This document shows positions 47,199 to 57,647 of a stretch of 57,774 nucleotides of DNA, one piece after another. Origin of the DNA: Pseudomonadota bacterium (lineage in GTDB: Bacteria; Pseudomonadota; Gammaproteobacteria; Burkholderiales; Burkholderiaceae_B); the NCBI GenBank assembly GCA_023389155.1, contig JAEWEV010000031.1:1-57774 (forward strand). Direction: 5' to 3'. Under the pieces are notes generated by a model. That model was not told the origin of the DNA, made no database searches, and saw only the letters and a program-made list of their open reading frames with translations. The position numbers and the translations under genes are program-made. How positions within the stretch are numbered: position 1 is the first letter of the stretch; each line of letters begins with the position of its first letter.

Positions 47199-48397
47199 AA
47201 ACAGCACAAACTGCCGGTCCCCGACCGCTGGACGGCATCACCGTCGTTAGTCTTGAACATGCCATCGCCGCCCCTTTCTGCACCCGCCAGCTTGCCGATC
47301 TGGGGGCGAGGGTCATTAAGGTGGAACGTCCCGGCGTGGGTGATTTTGCCCGCAACTACGACGAACGGGTCAAAGGCATGGCATCACACTTCGTGTGGAC
47401 TAACCGTTCGAAGGAAAGCCTGACGCTGGACCTGAAAAGCCCACAGGCCAAAGAGGTGCTGGCCCGCCTGCTGCCGCAGGTAGACGTGCTGGTACAGAAC
47501 CTGGCGCCCGGTGCCGCGGCCCGGCTGGGTCTTTCCTTCGAGGACCTCCATGAACAGTATCCCGAACTGATCGTTTGCGATATTTCCGGTTACGGTGCGG
47601 GTGGGCCCTACGAGCACAAGAAGGCCTACGATCTGCTGATTCAGAGCGAGAGTGGTTTTGTATCCGTTACCGGCAGCAAAGATGAGCCGGCCAAGGCGGG
47701 CTGTTCCATTGCTGATATTTCCGCGGGCATGTACGCCTATTCGCATATCCTGTCGGCAATTCTGCTGCGCGGCAAAACTGGCAAGGGCAGCCATATCGAT
47801 CTGACCATGCTCGAAAGCATGGTCGAATGGATGGGGTTTCCGCTGTATTACGCTTTCGATGGGGCGCCACCCCCGGTTCGTGCCGCCGCGGCGCATGCCT
47901 CAATTTATCCGTATGGCCCGTTCCTGGCCGGCAACGGCAAAACCGTGATGCTCGGCCTGCAGAATGAAAGGGAATGGAAGGTCTTCTGCGACCAGGTACT
48001 GGAAAAACCGGAACTGGCCGCCGACGAACGTTTCAGTTCCAATTCCCGCCGCACGGCCAATCGCGAAATCTTGCGCGATCTGATTATCCAGGCATTTGCC
48101 GCCTACGACGATGCGCAGATTATCGATCGCCTGGAAAAAGCCGGTATTGCCAATGCGCGTGTCAACGAAATGAAAGCGGTCTGGGATCATCCCCAGCTGA
48201 AGGCGCGCCAGCGTCTGACGGAAATGGACAGTCCTGTTGGCACTCTTCCTGCATTCCTGCCGCCCGGGGTCAACAGCAGCTATGACTACCGGATTGCCGC
48301 CGTTCCCGATCTGGGAGAGCATTCGGCCGCCATTCTGGATGAACTCGGCTATGATGACACCACGATCAATGAATGGAAGGCATCCGGTATCGTCTGA
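47195..48397 (+). CDS. ict: CaiB/BaiF family III CoA-transferase, probable itaconate CoA-transferase
   Basis: A 400-residue family III CoA-transferase, which in itaconate degradation moves CoA from succinyl-CoA to itaconate. Visible features are the N-terminal VVSLEHAIAAPFCTRQLADLGARVIKVERPG segment, SGYGAGGPYE, and the catalytic Asp174 in SIADISAGMYA. The ATGA overlap with the hydratase gene shows coupling. Mesaconate or another C5 diacid could be the real substrate. A longer frame starting at 47144 would overlap the hydratase gene and is not supported. Confidence 0.84.
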   Translation: MKTAQTAGPRPLDGITVVSLEHAIAAPFCTRQLADLGARVIKVERPGVGDFARNYDERVKGMASHFVWTNRSKESLTLDLKSPQAKEVLARLLPQVDVLVQNLAPGAAARLGLSFEDLHEQYPELIVCDISGYGAGGPYEHKKAYDLLIQSESGFVSVTGSKDEPAKAGCSIADISAGMYAYSHILSAILLRGKTGKGSHIDLTMLESMVEWMGFPLYYAFDGAPPPVRAAAAHASIYPYGPFLAGNGKTVMLGLQNEREWKVFCDQVLEKPELAADERFSSNSRRTANREILRDLIIQAFAAYDDAQIIDRLEKAGIANARVNEMKAVWDHPQLKARQRLTEMDSPVGTLPAFLPPGVNSSYDYRIAAVPDLGEHSAAILDELGYDDTTINEWKASGIV

Positions 48398-48452
48398 GAA
48401 AACAGATGCCCCCTGCCGGGGGCGGTGCTGTCGCCAATAACCACCCAGGAGT

Positions 48453-49271
48453 ATGAAAAAGATGAAAATGCGTTCTGCACTGTTTGTGCCTGCGACGAGG
48501 GTCGACAGAATTCCCAAAGCCCTTGCCAGCGGGGCCGACACGGTCATCGTTGATCTGGAAGACGCGGTTGAGCAGGATGCCAAAGAGAGTGCACGCGCCG
48601 CCTTGCGTGATTTTGCCACGGCCAATCCGGACGCGCAGTTTCTGGTCCGTGTCAACGACGCGGGCAGCCGCTGGTTCAACGATGACATCGCGGTCTGTGC
48701 AAAGCTTGCCAATATCACAGGTGTCATGCTGCCGAAGGCTGAAAGCCACTCACAGGTTACCGCTGCCGGAATGGCGCGCAAACCTGTCTATCCGATCATC
48801 GAGAGTGCAATGGGTATCATGCGCATGCCCGAACTGTGCCAGGCACCCGGCGTGGCCCGTCTGTCTTTCGGCGCCCTGGATCTGGCCCTGGATCTGAACA
48901 TGGACCGGGACTCGGCGGGGGCACTGCAACTGCTGGCATCGGTCCGCCCCCAGATGGTTATCCAGAGTCGTGCTGCCGGTATCGATGCGCCGCTTGATGG
49001 TGTTTTTCCCGATATTTCAGACGCGGAGGGCCTGGCCGAATCGGTGTCCCTCGCCAAAGGGATGGGGTTCGCAGGCGCCATGTGTATTCACCCTGCCCAG
49101 GTCGAGGTCATTCACAAGGTGTTTGAGCCGACGGCAGAGGAAAAGGATTGGGCGGCACGTGTGCTCCAGGAACATGAAAAAAGCGGACGCGCCGCTTTCA
49201 AACTGGACGGTCAGATGGTGGATATGCCTGTTATTGAGAAGGCCCGCCGGATTCTTCAAGTTCATCCTTAG
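48453..49271 (+). CDS. ccl: CitE-like lyase, probable (S)-citramalyl-CoA lyase
   Basis: HpcH/HpaI aldolase-fold lyase of 272 residues. It has RSALFVPATRVDRIPKAL, the metal-site segment VIVDLEDAVEQDAKESAR, YPIIESAMGIMRM and GFAGAMCIHPAQVEVIH, all typical of the CitE/malyl-CoA lyase group. Following the hydratase and CoA-transferase genes it would split citramalyl-CoA into acetyl-CoA and pyruvate. Either the ATG at 48453 or the one three codons later, which has better spacing from AGGAG, could be used. Its 3' end overlaps the kinase gene on the other strand by 41 nt. Confidence 0.84.
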   Translation: MKKMKMRSALFVPATRVDRIPKALASGADTVIVDLEDAVEQDAKESARAALRDFATANPDAQFLVRVNDAGSRWFNDDIAVCAKLANITGVMLPKAESHSQVTAAGMARKPVYPIIESAMGIMRMPELCQAPGVARLSFGALDLALDLNMDRDSAGALQLLASVRPQMVIQSRAAGIDAPLDGVFPDISDAEGLAESVSLAKGMGFAGAMCIHPAQVEVIHKVFEPTAEEKDWAARVLQEHEKSGRAAFKLDGQMVDMPVIEKARRILQVHP

Positions 49272-51606
49272 GCAGGCGGATAACAAACTCCGAGCCCTTG
49301 CCGGGCGCAGACTGCACACGAATATCGCCATGGTGCCGGGTGACAACTGTTTTAACAAACACCAGGCCCAGACCCAGGCCGCCAGGGTCATCCTGACCAC
49401 CAGAGCCGACCCGGGTGAACGGCGTAAACAGCTGGCTTACATCGGCAGCACTCATGCCGCGCCCTTCATCCCGAATGCTCACTTCCCAGAAGCTGCCGGC
49501 CGACGCCAGCCGACACGCGATGGAGGTGTGGTCCGGGCTATATTTGAAGGCATTGTCCAGCAGATTGCTGAAGCAGCGCATGAGCAGGGACTGATCGCCT
49601 TTGATAAAGGCGATCAGCGGATCAATGTCGCTGACAATGGCGATATTCCTGCTGCGGCTGACGATCCAGAATTCGTTGATGGCATCCTGAAGCAAATCGC
49701 TCAGATTTAGCGGAACGAACTCGATCGTGGCCTTTTCTGCCCGCGTAAACAGCACAAAATCTTCGACCAGATCAATGGTTCGGCCTGAAAGCTGGGTGAC
49801 CCGTTGCAGGAGTTCATCAGCAGGCAGTGCCCGGGACGGATCCTTCTGCAAATCAATCAGCGCCAGAATAGAGTTCTGTGGCGCACGCATGTCGTGTGAA
49901 ATAAATCGCAGGGTTTCGTCACGCTTGCGTTCTGCCTGCCGCAGCGCGCTGATGTCGATCAGGTTCAGGATGTATCCCGAGCGTCGATGCGATGAGGTGT
50001 ACGTGGGCATGGATTTGAGCAGCAGGTCGTTGCCTGCGCGATCCCGGACTTCGAATCCTTCGTCGTAATGAATACCCGCCGCTCCGCTGTAGGTATCGGT
50101 ATTGAGCCCGGGCAGTGCCCGTTCAGGATCGTCGATGGCTGCCATCAGCTCGCGACAGACCACGGGGTCGGGAATGATCGTATTAAGGAAGGACTGGAGA
50201 TCCAGGCCCTCTGTCAGTGTCTGGTCGCCCAGGCTGGTCATGTAACGCTGCGCGCTGCTTGTCCAGAGCGTCAGCTGGTGCCGGGCGTCAAAGACTACTG
50301 CCGGGTCCGGAATGGCATTGAAGCTGTCACTGATGAACTGGCGCAATGAACGAACGCGGTTCAGCGCAAAGCGCAGTTCGGTGATTCGTTCGTTCAATGA
50401 CAAATGAAATTTCTGCGGTGCTTCTGCCAGTGCCATTTCAGCGCGCAGCAATGGGTATTCGCGGTTTAGTTCGTTCATTTCCCGACTCATCTGGCTCAGT
50501 GCCATTTCCTGTGTACGCCAGCTCCAGATCGGGTAGGTGAGGGCAATCCCGGTCATTGCTGCAACTGGTGTGATCCAATAATTTGCAAAGTACAGCAGGA
50601 TCAGGGCGCCGGTCAGCACCAATATCAGGGCTACCGTTGTGGCGACCAGCACGCGCCGGGGCGACAGTTTTCTGATGGCGATCAGCAGAAGCAGAACGGG
50701 CAGCAGCGAAATCAGGCCACGGATCGTGCGATTGGGACTGACGATCCAGTTGTTCTGTCTTGCCGATTGCAGCACATTGGCCAGGATTTCCACGCCTGAC
50801 ATATTGTCTACGGTATCAGAGGAAACCGGTGTCGGGAACCGGTCACCCATGCCTGTGGCCCAGGAACCCACCAGCACGTATTTATTGTCGAAATAATCTT
50901 CGGGAATCCGGCCAAAAAGCACATCGCTATAGGACACCATGGGGAACGTCCCGGGTGCGCCCGCGTAAGGAATCAGATAGGGCTGCTCGTCCACTCTGTC
51001 GGCCAGCGACGTCGCAATGTCGTTCTCACCGCCCACGGCAAGCATGGCCAGTGTGAAATGCCGGAATTCGTTGTTCTGGCCGGAAACCAGACGGATACGC
51101 CGCGCCATGCCATCCTGATCGGGAACGATATTGAGAAACCCGAGATCGCTGGCCACCTCCCGCAGAACAGGAATCGGATTGACCGGCAACTGCCGTCCCG
51201 GATCGGACAGGAAATTGGCCAGCACAACATTGCCGTTACGACGGATGGCGCGGGCAAACTGTGAGTCATCCTGGGGGCGGGTTGAGTCGGAGTCGGCAAA
51301 GACAATGTCGAAGCCGACAGCGCGCGCCTTGCGCAGCCGGTCAAGTAGATTGGCATGGACATCGCGCTGCCAGGGCCAGAACCCGATTTGCGTCAGACTT
51401 TTGTCGTCGATCGTAATAATGACAATACCGGGATCGGGCTTGCCGCTATGGGTAAAGCTCACTGCCGTGTCGTACATGCTGAAACTCAGGCGCGACAGAA
51501 TGGCAAACTGGCTGGATATCAGGGTGAAGCTGAGCATCAGCAGCGAGACCAGCAACCATTCACGATGGTAGCGCCGGCTCAACGGTCCCTGCATCATACC
51601 CTTCAC
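49231..51606 (-). CDS. CHASE2-domain sensor histidine kinase
   Basis: Membrane sensor kinase of 791 residues. An N-terminal helix (about 16-38) is followed by a periplasmic CHASE2 domain (about 40-290, with ITIDDKSLTQIGFWPWQRDVHANLLDRL and YVLVGSWATGMGDRFPTP). Then come three helices (about 297-362), a PAS-like region (425-555), the dimerisation/phosphoacceptor domain with His571 in FISHDMRAPQNS and an ATPase domain (NLLDNAFKYS 681-690, DEGRGM, GGLGLGL). The ligand of CHASE2 is unknown. The gene follows the LysM-FecR gene by 4 nt; GTG at 51606 or ATG at 51597 may be the start. The partner is the response regulator at the head of the operon. Confidence 0.9.
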   Translation of the reverse strand: MKGMMQGPLSRRYHREWLLVSLLMLSFTLISSQFAILSRLSFSMYDTAVSFTHSGKPDPGIVIITIDDKSLTQIGFWPWQRDVHANLLDRLRKARAVGFDIVFADSDSTRPQDDSQFARAIRRNGNVVLANFLSDPGRQLPVNPIPVLREVASDLGFLNIVPDQDGMARRIRLVSGQNNEFRHFTLAMLAVGGENDIATSLADRVDEQPYLIPYAGAPGTFPMVSYSDVLFGRIPEDYFDNKYVLVGSWATGMGDRFPTPVSSDTVDNMSGVEILANVLQSARQNNWIVSPNRTIRGLISLLPVLLLLIAIRKLSPRRVLVATTVALILVLTGALILLYFANYWITPVAAMTGIALTYPIWSWRTQEMALSQMSREMNELNREYPLLRAEMALAEAPQKFHLSLNERITELRFALNRVRSLRQFISDSFNAIPDPAVVFDARHQLTLWTSSAQRYMTSLGDQTLTEGLDLQSFLNTIIPDPVVCRELMAAIDDPERALPGLNTDTYSGAAGIHYDEGFEVRDRAGNDLLLKSMPTYTSSHRRSGYILNLIDISALRQAERKRDETLRFISHDMRAPQNSILALIDLQKDPSRALPADELLQRVTQLSGRTIDLVEDFVLFTRAEKATIEFVPLNLSDLLQDAINEFWIVSRSRNIAIVSDIDPLIAFIKGDQSLLMRCFSNLLDNAFKYSPDHTSIACRLASAGSFWEVSIRDEGRGMSAADVSQLFTPFTRVGSGGQDDPGGLGLGLVFVKTVVTRHHGDIRVQSAPGKGSEFVIRLPKDELEESGGPSQ

Positions 51607-51610
51607 GGAG

Positions 51611-52723
51611 TCAGTACGAGATACGCATCAGGTAATCGTCGCTACCCACGCCTATCGGTAAGCCCTGGCCATCATTGACCGTATTCAGGGTTTGCTGCAT
51701 TTCCAGTACTGCGTCACGTCCGGTCAGCGTCTGGTCATCCACGGAACGAACCAGCGCGTACACAGTGCCGTTGCGCACGGCCGGCAGGGCAATGCTGTTT
51801 TCAGTAGTGCGGCCAGACCAGAGTACGTCATACCCCTCTTCGTCTTCGGCCAGAACAACCTGGTAAGCGACTGCGCCCGGTACCGGGTCGAAACTCAGGC
51901 GGAGATTGTGTGACGGACCGCTGATGGGATGCAAGACCGGTGGCGGGAGCAGTGGTCGGGCTGCCTGTGGCCTGCCCTCGCTGTCGCTGACCAGCCCCTG
52001 GTTGCTTGCCAATGGCGTGACTGAAGGCGCACCCGACTGGGAGAAATCGGCCTTGCCCTTGACGATGGCACTATAGGCGCCGTTCCCGTCCAGCCTGCCG
52101 GCGCGCAGAATGGTGCCGCGTACGCCGGTGATACTGACAGGTGTGCGGATCTCGAAACGGCCCACACCTTCACCACCCGGATTGACGTGACTTTGCACGC
52201 CTCCCTTGTCAACGGTAAAGATGGCATCGATGTAGCCGGTACCGGAAAAGCTGCGCAGCCGCCGGGCAGTAACCGTGCTGTCGGCCGGCACCAGTACCTT
52301 GCTGCTATCGGGCAGGGTCAGGGTAACGTTGCTATTGGGACCGGCAGTAATGACTGCCCCTTCGTTGATCTGCTGGCCTGTTTCGCGAATAGGCAGGCCG
52401 TTAAGGTATGCCTGTCCGCGCAGATACGAGACGGTCGCGCTGGCCGGGACCTCGTCGATCATGGAGAAAGGAACCTTCAGTTCAAAACCGACAGGGATTT
52501 TGTACTGATCGGCAATGCCGTTGATCTCACGGATAATCTTCCAGTTCTCTTCATTCTGCGTGAAACGTTGCGATAGGGTCAGAAGAATATCGCCGGGCTG
52601 GAAGCGATAGGTGAAATACTCCCCGCGCGCGCCAGTGGCCTGCCCGAAAGCAGGCGAGGCAGCCAGCAGGCCGGCAAAAAAAAGGGTCAGAAGGGTTAAT
52701 ACCGAAGTACGGCGTATTTTCAT
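51611..52723 (-). CDS. Secreted LysM-FecR domain protein
   Basis: Exported protein of 370 residues. The signal peptide ends near AFGQA (residue 29). A LysM-like module (about 38-85, YRFQPGDILLTLSQRF and so on) may bind peptidoglycan. A FecR domain follows (about 97-225, containing ITAGPNSNVTLTLPDSSKVLVPADSTV and IRTPVSITGVRGT), then a fibronectin-like C-terminal part (about 265-350). Classical FecR proteins are anti-sigma regulators with an inner-membrane helix; this one has no cytoplasmic domain, so it probably works wholly in the periplasm. It overlaps the response regulator gene as ATGA and lies next to the CHASE2 kinase gene, suggesting it supplies or shapes the kinase's signal. Confidence 0.88.
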   Translation of the reverse strand: MKIRRTSVLTLLTLFFAGLLAASPAFGQATGARGEYFTYRFQPGDILLTLSQRFTQNEENWKIIREINGIADQYKIPVGFELKVPFSMIDEVPASATVSYLRGQAYLNGLPIRETGQQINEGAVITAGPNSNVTLTLPDSSKVLVPADSTVTARRLRSFSGTGYIDAIFTVDKGGVQSHVNPGGEGVGRFEIRTPVSITGVRGTILRAGRLDGNGAYSAIVKGKADFSQSGAPSVTPLASNQGLVSDSEGRPQAARPLLPPPVLHPISGPSHNLRLSFDPVPGAVAYQVVLAEDEEGYDVLWSGRTTENSIALPAVRNGTVYALVRSVDDQTLTGRDAVLEMQQTLNTVNDGQGLPIGVGSDDYLMRISY

Positions 52724-53475
52724 CGTTGGCCGACTATGCTCTTGGACGGCATCCCCGGAATGATGCGAGGGGTTCGTGCCCCGAATTCGGAAACCGGTTC
52801 GAGCCGGTAGCCCAGCGCGTACGAGGAGACAATGCGCAAGCCGTTTTCCGGGCGGATTTGCAGTTTCTGGCGGACATTGGACAGATGGGTATCGAGCGTA
52901 CGCGATGTTGCCGGGATTTCGCGGTTCCAGATCGCGGCACTGAGTGCATCGCGGGAGAACAGCCTGCCGAGGTTGCGAAAGAACAGGACAGCCAGATCGA
53001 ACTCTTTGGGTGCCAGCGCGATCGGCTCGTTATGCAGACGCACAATGCGAGCCTGCGTATCGATGACGTAAGGGCCCACTTCCAGCAGCGTGTTTTCAAG
53101 TTCAGATGGATTGGCGCGGCGCAGCAGAGAAAGCATACGCACGCGCAAGGCTTCATTCGAGTATGGCTTGACGATGTAATCGTCGGCGCCGGCTTCTATC
53201 GCTTCAACCAGATCCTCTTCGCCGGAGCGACTGGTCAGAAACAGTACGGGCAGGGAATAGCCGATGTTGCTGCGCACCCATGTGAGGACATCTTTACCCG
53301 TAATTTGCGGTAGCTCCCAGTCCAGAATCAGCAGATCGAACATGTCCGGATCCTTGAGGGCGGACATCAATTCTTTTCCTGAAGCATAATGGATGCAGTC
53401 ATAACCCATATTCCTGACGGCCTGGACCATCTGCGCCGCCTGGGTGAGGTCATCCTCGAGTATGGCAATCTTCAT
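52720..53475 (-). CDS. OmpR-family response regulator
   Basis: Two-domain regulator of 251 residues: a receiver domain (1-120) with Asp52 in LLILDWELP, the Ser/Thr in FLTSRSG and Lys in DYIVKPYS, and a C-terminal winged-helix DNA-binding domain (about 130-225, ending VSSYALGYRLEP). It is the first gene of the operon with the LysM-FecR protein and CHASE2 kinase and is the expected phosphate acceptor. AGGAAA precedes the ATG. A perfect TATAAT for this strand lies at 53555-53560. Confidence 0.93.
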   Translation of the reverse strand: MKIAILEDDLTQAAQMVQAVRNMGYDCIHYASGKELMSALKDPDMFDLLILDWELPQITGKDVLTWVRSNIGYSLPVLFLTSRSGEEDLVEAIEAGADDYIVKPYSNEALRVRMLSLLRRANPSELENTLLEVGPYVIDTQARIVRLHNEPIALAPKEFDLAVLFFRNLGRLFSRDALSAAIWNREIPATSRTLDTHLSNVRQKLQIRPENGLRIVSSYALGYRLEPVSEFGARTPRIIPGMPSKSIVGQR

Positions 53476-53513
53476 GTCGTTTTTCCTGGTTTGGCGAGGC
53501 TCATAACTACTGA

Positions 53514-53545
53514 CCTGGCACGAAGCCCGGAATGCCAGGCTTTTT
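53514..53545 (+). terminator. Hairpin with T tract, in the leader of the response regulator operon
   Basis: CCTGGCA (53514-53520) and TGCCAGG (53533-53539) form a perfect stem followed by CTTTTT on the plus strand, so it reads as an intrinsic terminator for plus-strand transcripts. On the minus strand the same hairpin would form in the 5' leader of the response-regulator mRNA without a T tract. Confidence 0.5.
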
Positions 53546-54361
53546 GATGTTCAAATTATAACAAAACCGTTGTTTTTTATGGACTATTTAGGAAAAGGAA
53601 TGACCGTTTTGCCCGTTGCCGCTGCGGCGGTGTCGCCGTGCTATGGATGCAACGTACTGTTTTCTTGACGATTTATCCCTATTATGTTAATGTTATGGGC
53701 TACCTGGTGGTAATAGCTCTGGGTAGATAGCAGTAAGACTTGTTGCTCTTTGGTTGTTTCAAGGTCTCTGTTATATGGATTGCCCTGGCTGTCGCGTGTG
53801 AATTACATCAGCACCGGCAGGGCGTGAAAATGGTTTGCCGGTAGTTCGGGCTTGTTGCCTGGGGTGCCCGTATACCGTGTTTTACAGGGGCAGTACCGGT
53901 TTTGATGCGTTAAGTGGTTCGCTTTGCACGTTAGCAGTTGTGCAGACAAAATCAGACGCTCAGCACGGAACATATGGCATGGGCCGGCCCGGCATTTGTG
54001 GCAAAGCACGATTTCATGGAATGTTTCCCATAAGCATCTGCGAAATCTTTTTCCCCAGGCCGTCGCCAGACATCTTCGGGAGCACAATTCTAAAAGAAGT
54101 ATCCTGGTCAGAATGTCGTGCCAAAGCAACATGCAGGCAATAACACAACATGCACGCGAAAGTGTGCATAAATGCAACAATCGTGTTTATCGCCTGTGCA
54201 GTGCACATGGCCTGTACAGGTTTTTCAGCAAGAGAGAAATCCTGTCCGTACAGCCCCGACATGCACCGGTCATATTCCGGCGCTACTATCGCGGCTTTGC
54301 CGTCCATTCTTCCCGGGCGTACATTAACGTCAGTACGTAAAACAGACGCAAATACAAATCG

Positions 54362-54378
54362 GTACAGCATGTCTGTAC
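54362..54378. repeat. Inverted repeat GTACAG-N5-CTGTAC just before rpsL
   Basis: A perfect 6-5-6 inverted repeat ends 20 nt upstream of the rpsL start. A palindrome CCTGTACAGG at 54211-54220 and a CGTACAG near 54247 repeat the motif. It may be an operator or a leader hairpin. Confidence 0.55.
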
Positions 54379-54398
54379 GTGAAATAGGATAGAAGGTC

Positions 54399-54776
54399 AT
54401 GCCAACCATCAGCCAGCTCGTGCGTAAACCGCGCGAAAGCAGCCATGAGAGCAGCAAAAGTCCTGCACTTGAAAACTGCCCTCAGCGTCGTGGCGTATGC
54501 ACTCGCGTGTATACCACCACACCTAAAAAACCGAACTCTGCGATGCGTAAAGTAGCAAAAGTGCGCCTGACCAACGGTTTCGAAGTTATTTCGTACATCG
54601 GTGGTGAAGGTCACAACCTGCAGGAACACTCCGTGGTTCTTGTTCGTGGTGGTCGTGTAAAAGACCTCCCGGGTGTGCGCTATCACATCGTGCGCGGCTC
54701 ACTTGACCTGCAAGGCGTCAAGGACCGTAAACAGGCGCGTTCAAAATACGGTGCCAAACGTCCGAAGAAAGCGTAA
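54399..54776 (+). CDS. rpsL: 30S ribosomal protein S12
   Basis: S12 of the small subunit, located at the decoding centre. The 125 residues are canonical: MPTISQLVRKPR, then TTTPKKPNSAMRKVAKVRLTNG with the lysine whose change gives streptomycin resistance intact, and GGRVKDLPGVRYHIVRGSLD. It is the first gene of the str operon (rpsL, rpsG, fusA, tuf). Confidence 0.98.
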   Translation: MPTISQLVRKPRESSHESSKSPALENCPQRRGVCTRVYTTTPKKPNSAMRKVAKVRLTNGFEVISYIGGEGHNLQEHSVVLVRGGRVKDLPGVRYHIVRGSLDLQGVKDRKQARSKYGAKRPKKA

Positions 54777-54965
54777 TTCGCTGTTTTTCGAATGTTTTGC
54801 CCGTTTGGTGCTCACGCCCAAACTGCTTCCTTCCCACCGGATGGTAAGCGTGCAGCCGCAGCTGCGAGAAAAAACTATCTGCGGTACGTAAGGGGCTGAC
54901 CTCTCATATAGGCAGCCACGGCCACACAAGTGGTTCAACTGAAACAGACACTCTAAGGAAGTACA

Positions 54966-55436
54966 ATGCCACGTCGTCGCGAAGTACCAAAACGCGAGAT
55001 CCTGCCTGATCCAAAATTCGGCAGTGTTGATCTTGCAAAATTCATGAACGTTGTCATGCTGTCAGGCAAGAAAGCCGTCGCAGAACGTATCATTTATGGC
55101 GCGCTTGATCAAGTTCAGGCCAAAACAGGTAAAGAGCCTATTGAGGTGTTCAACCTGGCAATCAACAACATCAAACCCATCGTCGAGGTGAAAAGCCGTC
55201 GCGTGGGTGGTGCCAACTATCAGGTACCCGTCGAAGTCCGTCCCGTACGTCGCCTCGCGCTGGCAATGCGCTGGCTGCGTGAAGCCGCCAAAAAACGCGG
55301 TGAAAAATCAATGGACCTTCGTCTTGCCGGGGAACTGATGGATGCGGCTGAAGGCCGCGGCGCTGCAATGAAAAAGCGTGAAGACACACACAAAATGGCA
55401 GAGGCCAACAAAGCCTTCTCCCATTTCCGCTGGTAA
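54966..55436 (+). CDS. rpsG: 30S ribosomal protein S7
   Basis: S7 nucleates assembly of the 16S rRNA head. The 156 residues begin MPRRREVPKREILPDPKFGS and end KAFSHFRW, as usual. The 189-nt gap after rpsL is the region where S7 in E. coli binds its own mRNA; I could not identify an equivalent structure here. AGGAAG precedes the ATG. Confidence 0.98.
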   Translation: MPRRREVPKREILPDPKFGSVDLAKFMNVVMLSGKKAVAERIIYGALDQVQAKTGKEPIEVFNLAINNIKPIVEVKSRRVGGANYQVPVEVRPVRRLALAMRWLREAAKKRGEKSMDLRLAGELMDAAEGRGAAMKKREDTHKMAEANKAFSHFRW

Positions 55437-55451
55437 TTTAAGGACACAACC

Positions 55452-57557
<2,106 letters not shown>

Positions 57558-57568
57558 ACACAACAGGT

Positions 57569-57613
57569 GTTGCGTCTGTTCTTCCAGAACGAAAGGGCAG
57601 GCGCAACGTTTTC
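57569..57613 (+). terminator. Hairpin with T-rich tail between fusA and tuf
   Basis: GTTGCGTCTG (57569-57578) pairs with CAGGCGCAAC (57598-57607) over 10 bp with one G-U wobble, followed by GTTTTCTT. It could be a partial terminator or processing site that sets tuf expression apart from fusA. Confidence 0.55.
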
Positions 57614-57647
57614 TTATTCAGATAGATTAAGTATTGGATAGATAATT

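Larger units (their letters stand above)
53476..54398. other. Gene-free region upstream of the str operon, 923 nt
   Basis: A long stretch between the divergent response regulator operon and rpsL. It holds the regulator operon's TATAAT (53555-53560, minus strand) and leader hairpin. A TTGACG at 53665-53670 lacks a good -10, so the rpsL promoter is not settled. Several CTGTAC/GTACAG elements lie close to rpsL. Short open frames on both strands do not resemble proteins. I see no tRNA or known riboswitch. Confidence 0.55.

Noticed and set aside
48453..49271. Citrate lyase beta subunit (citE) of a citrate fermentation operon
   Set aside because: No citC, citD or citF partner genes; the CoA-transferase and MaoC neighbours point to citramalyl-CoA instead.
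53835..54340. Short plus-strand open frames in the gap before rpsL
   Set aside because: No ribosome sites, unusual composition for this genome, and no domain pattern.
4200..54398. Genomic island with integrase or attachment sites
   Set aside because: No integrase, transposase, tRNA or flanking direct repeat was seen; the insertion idea rests only on gene order.
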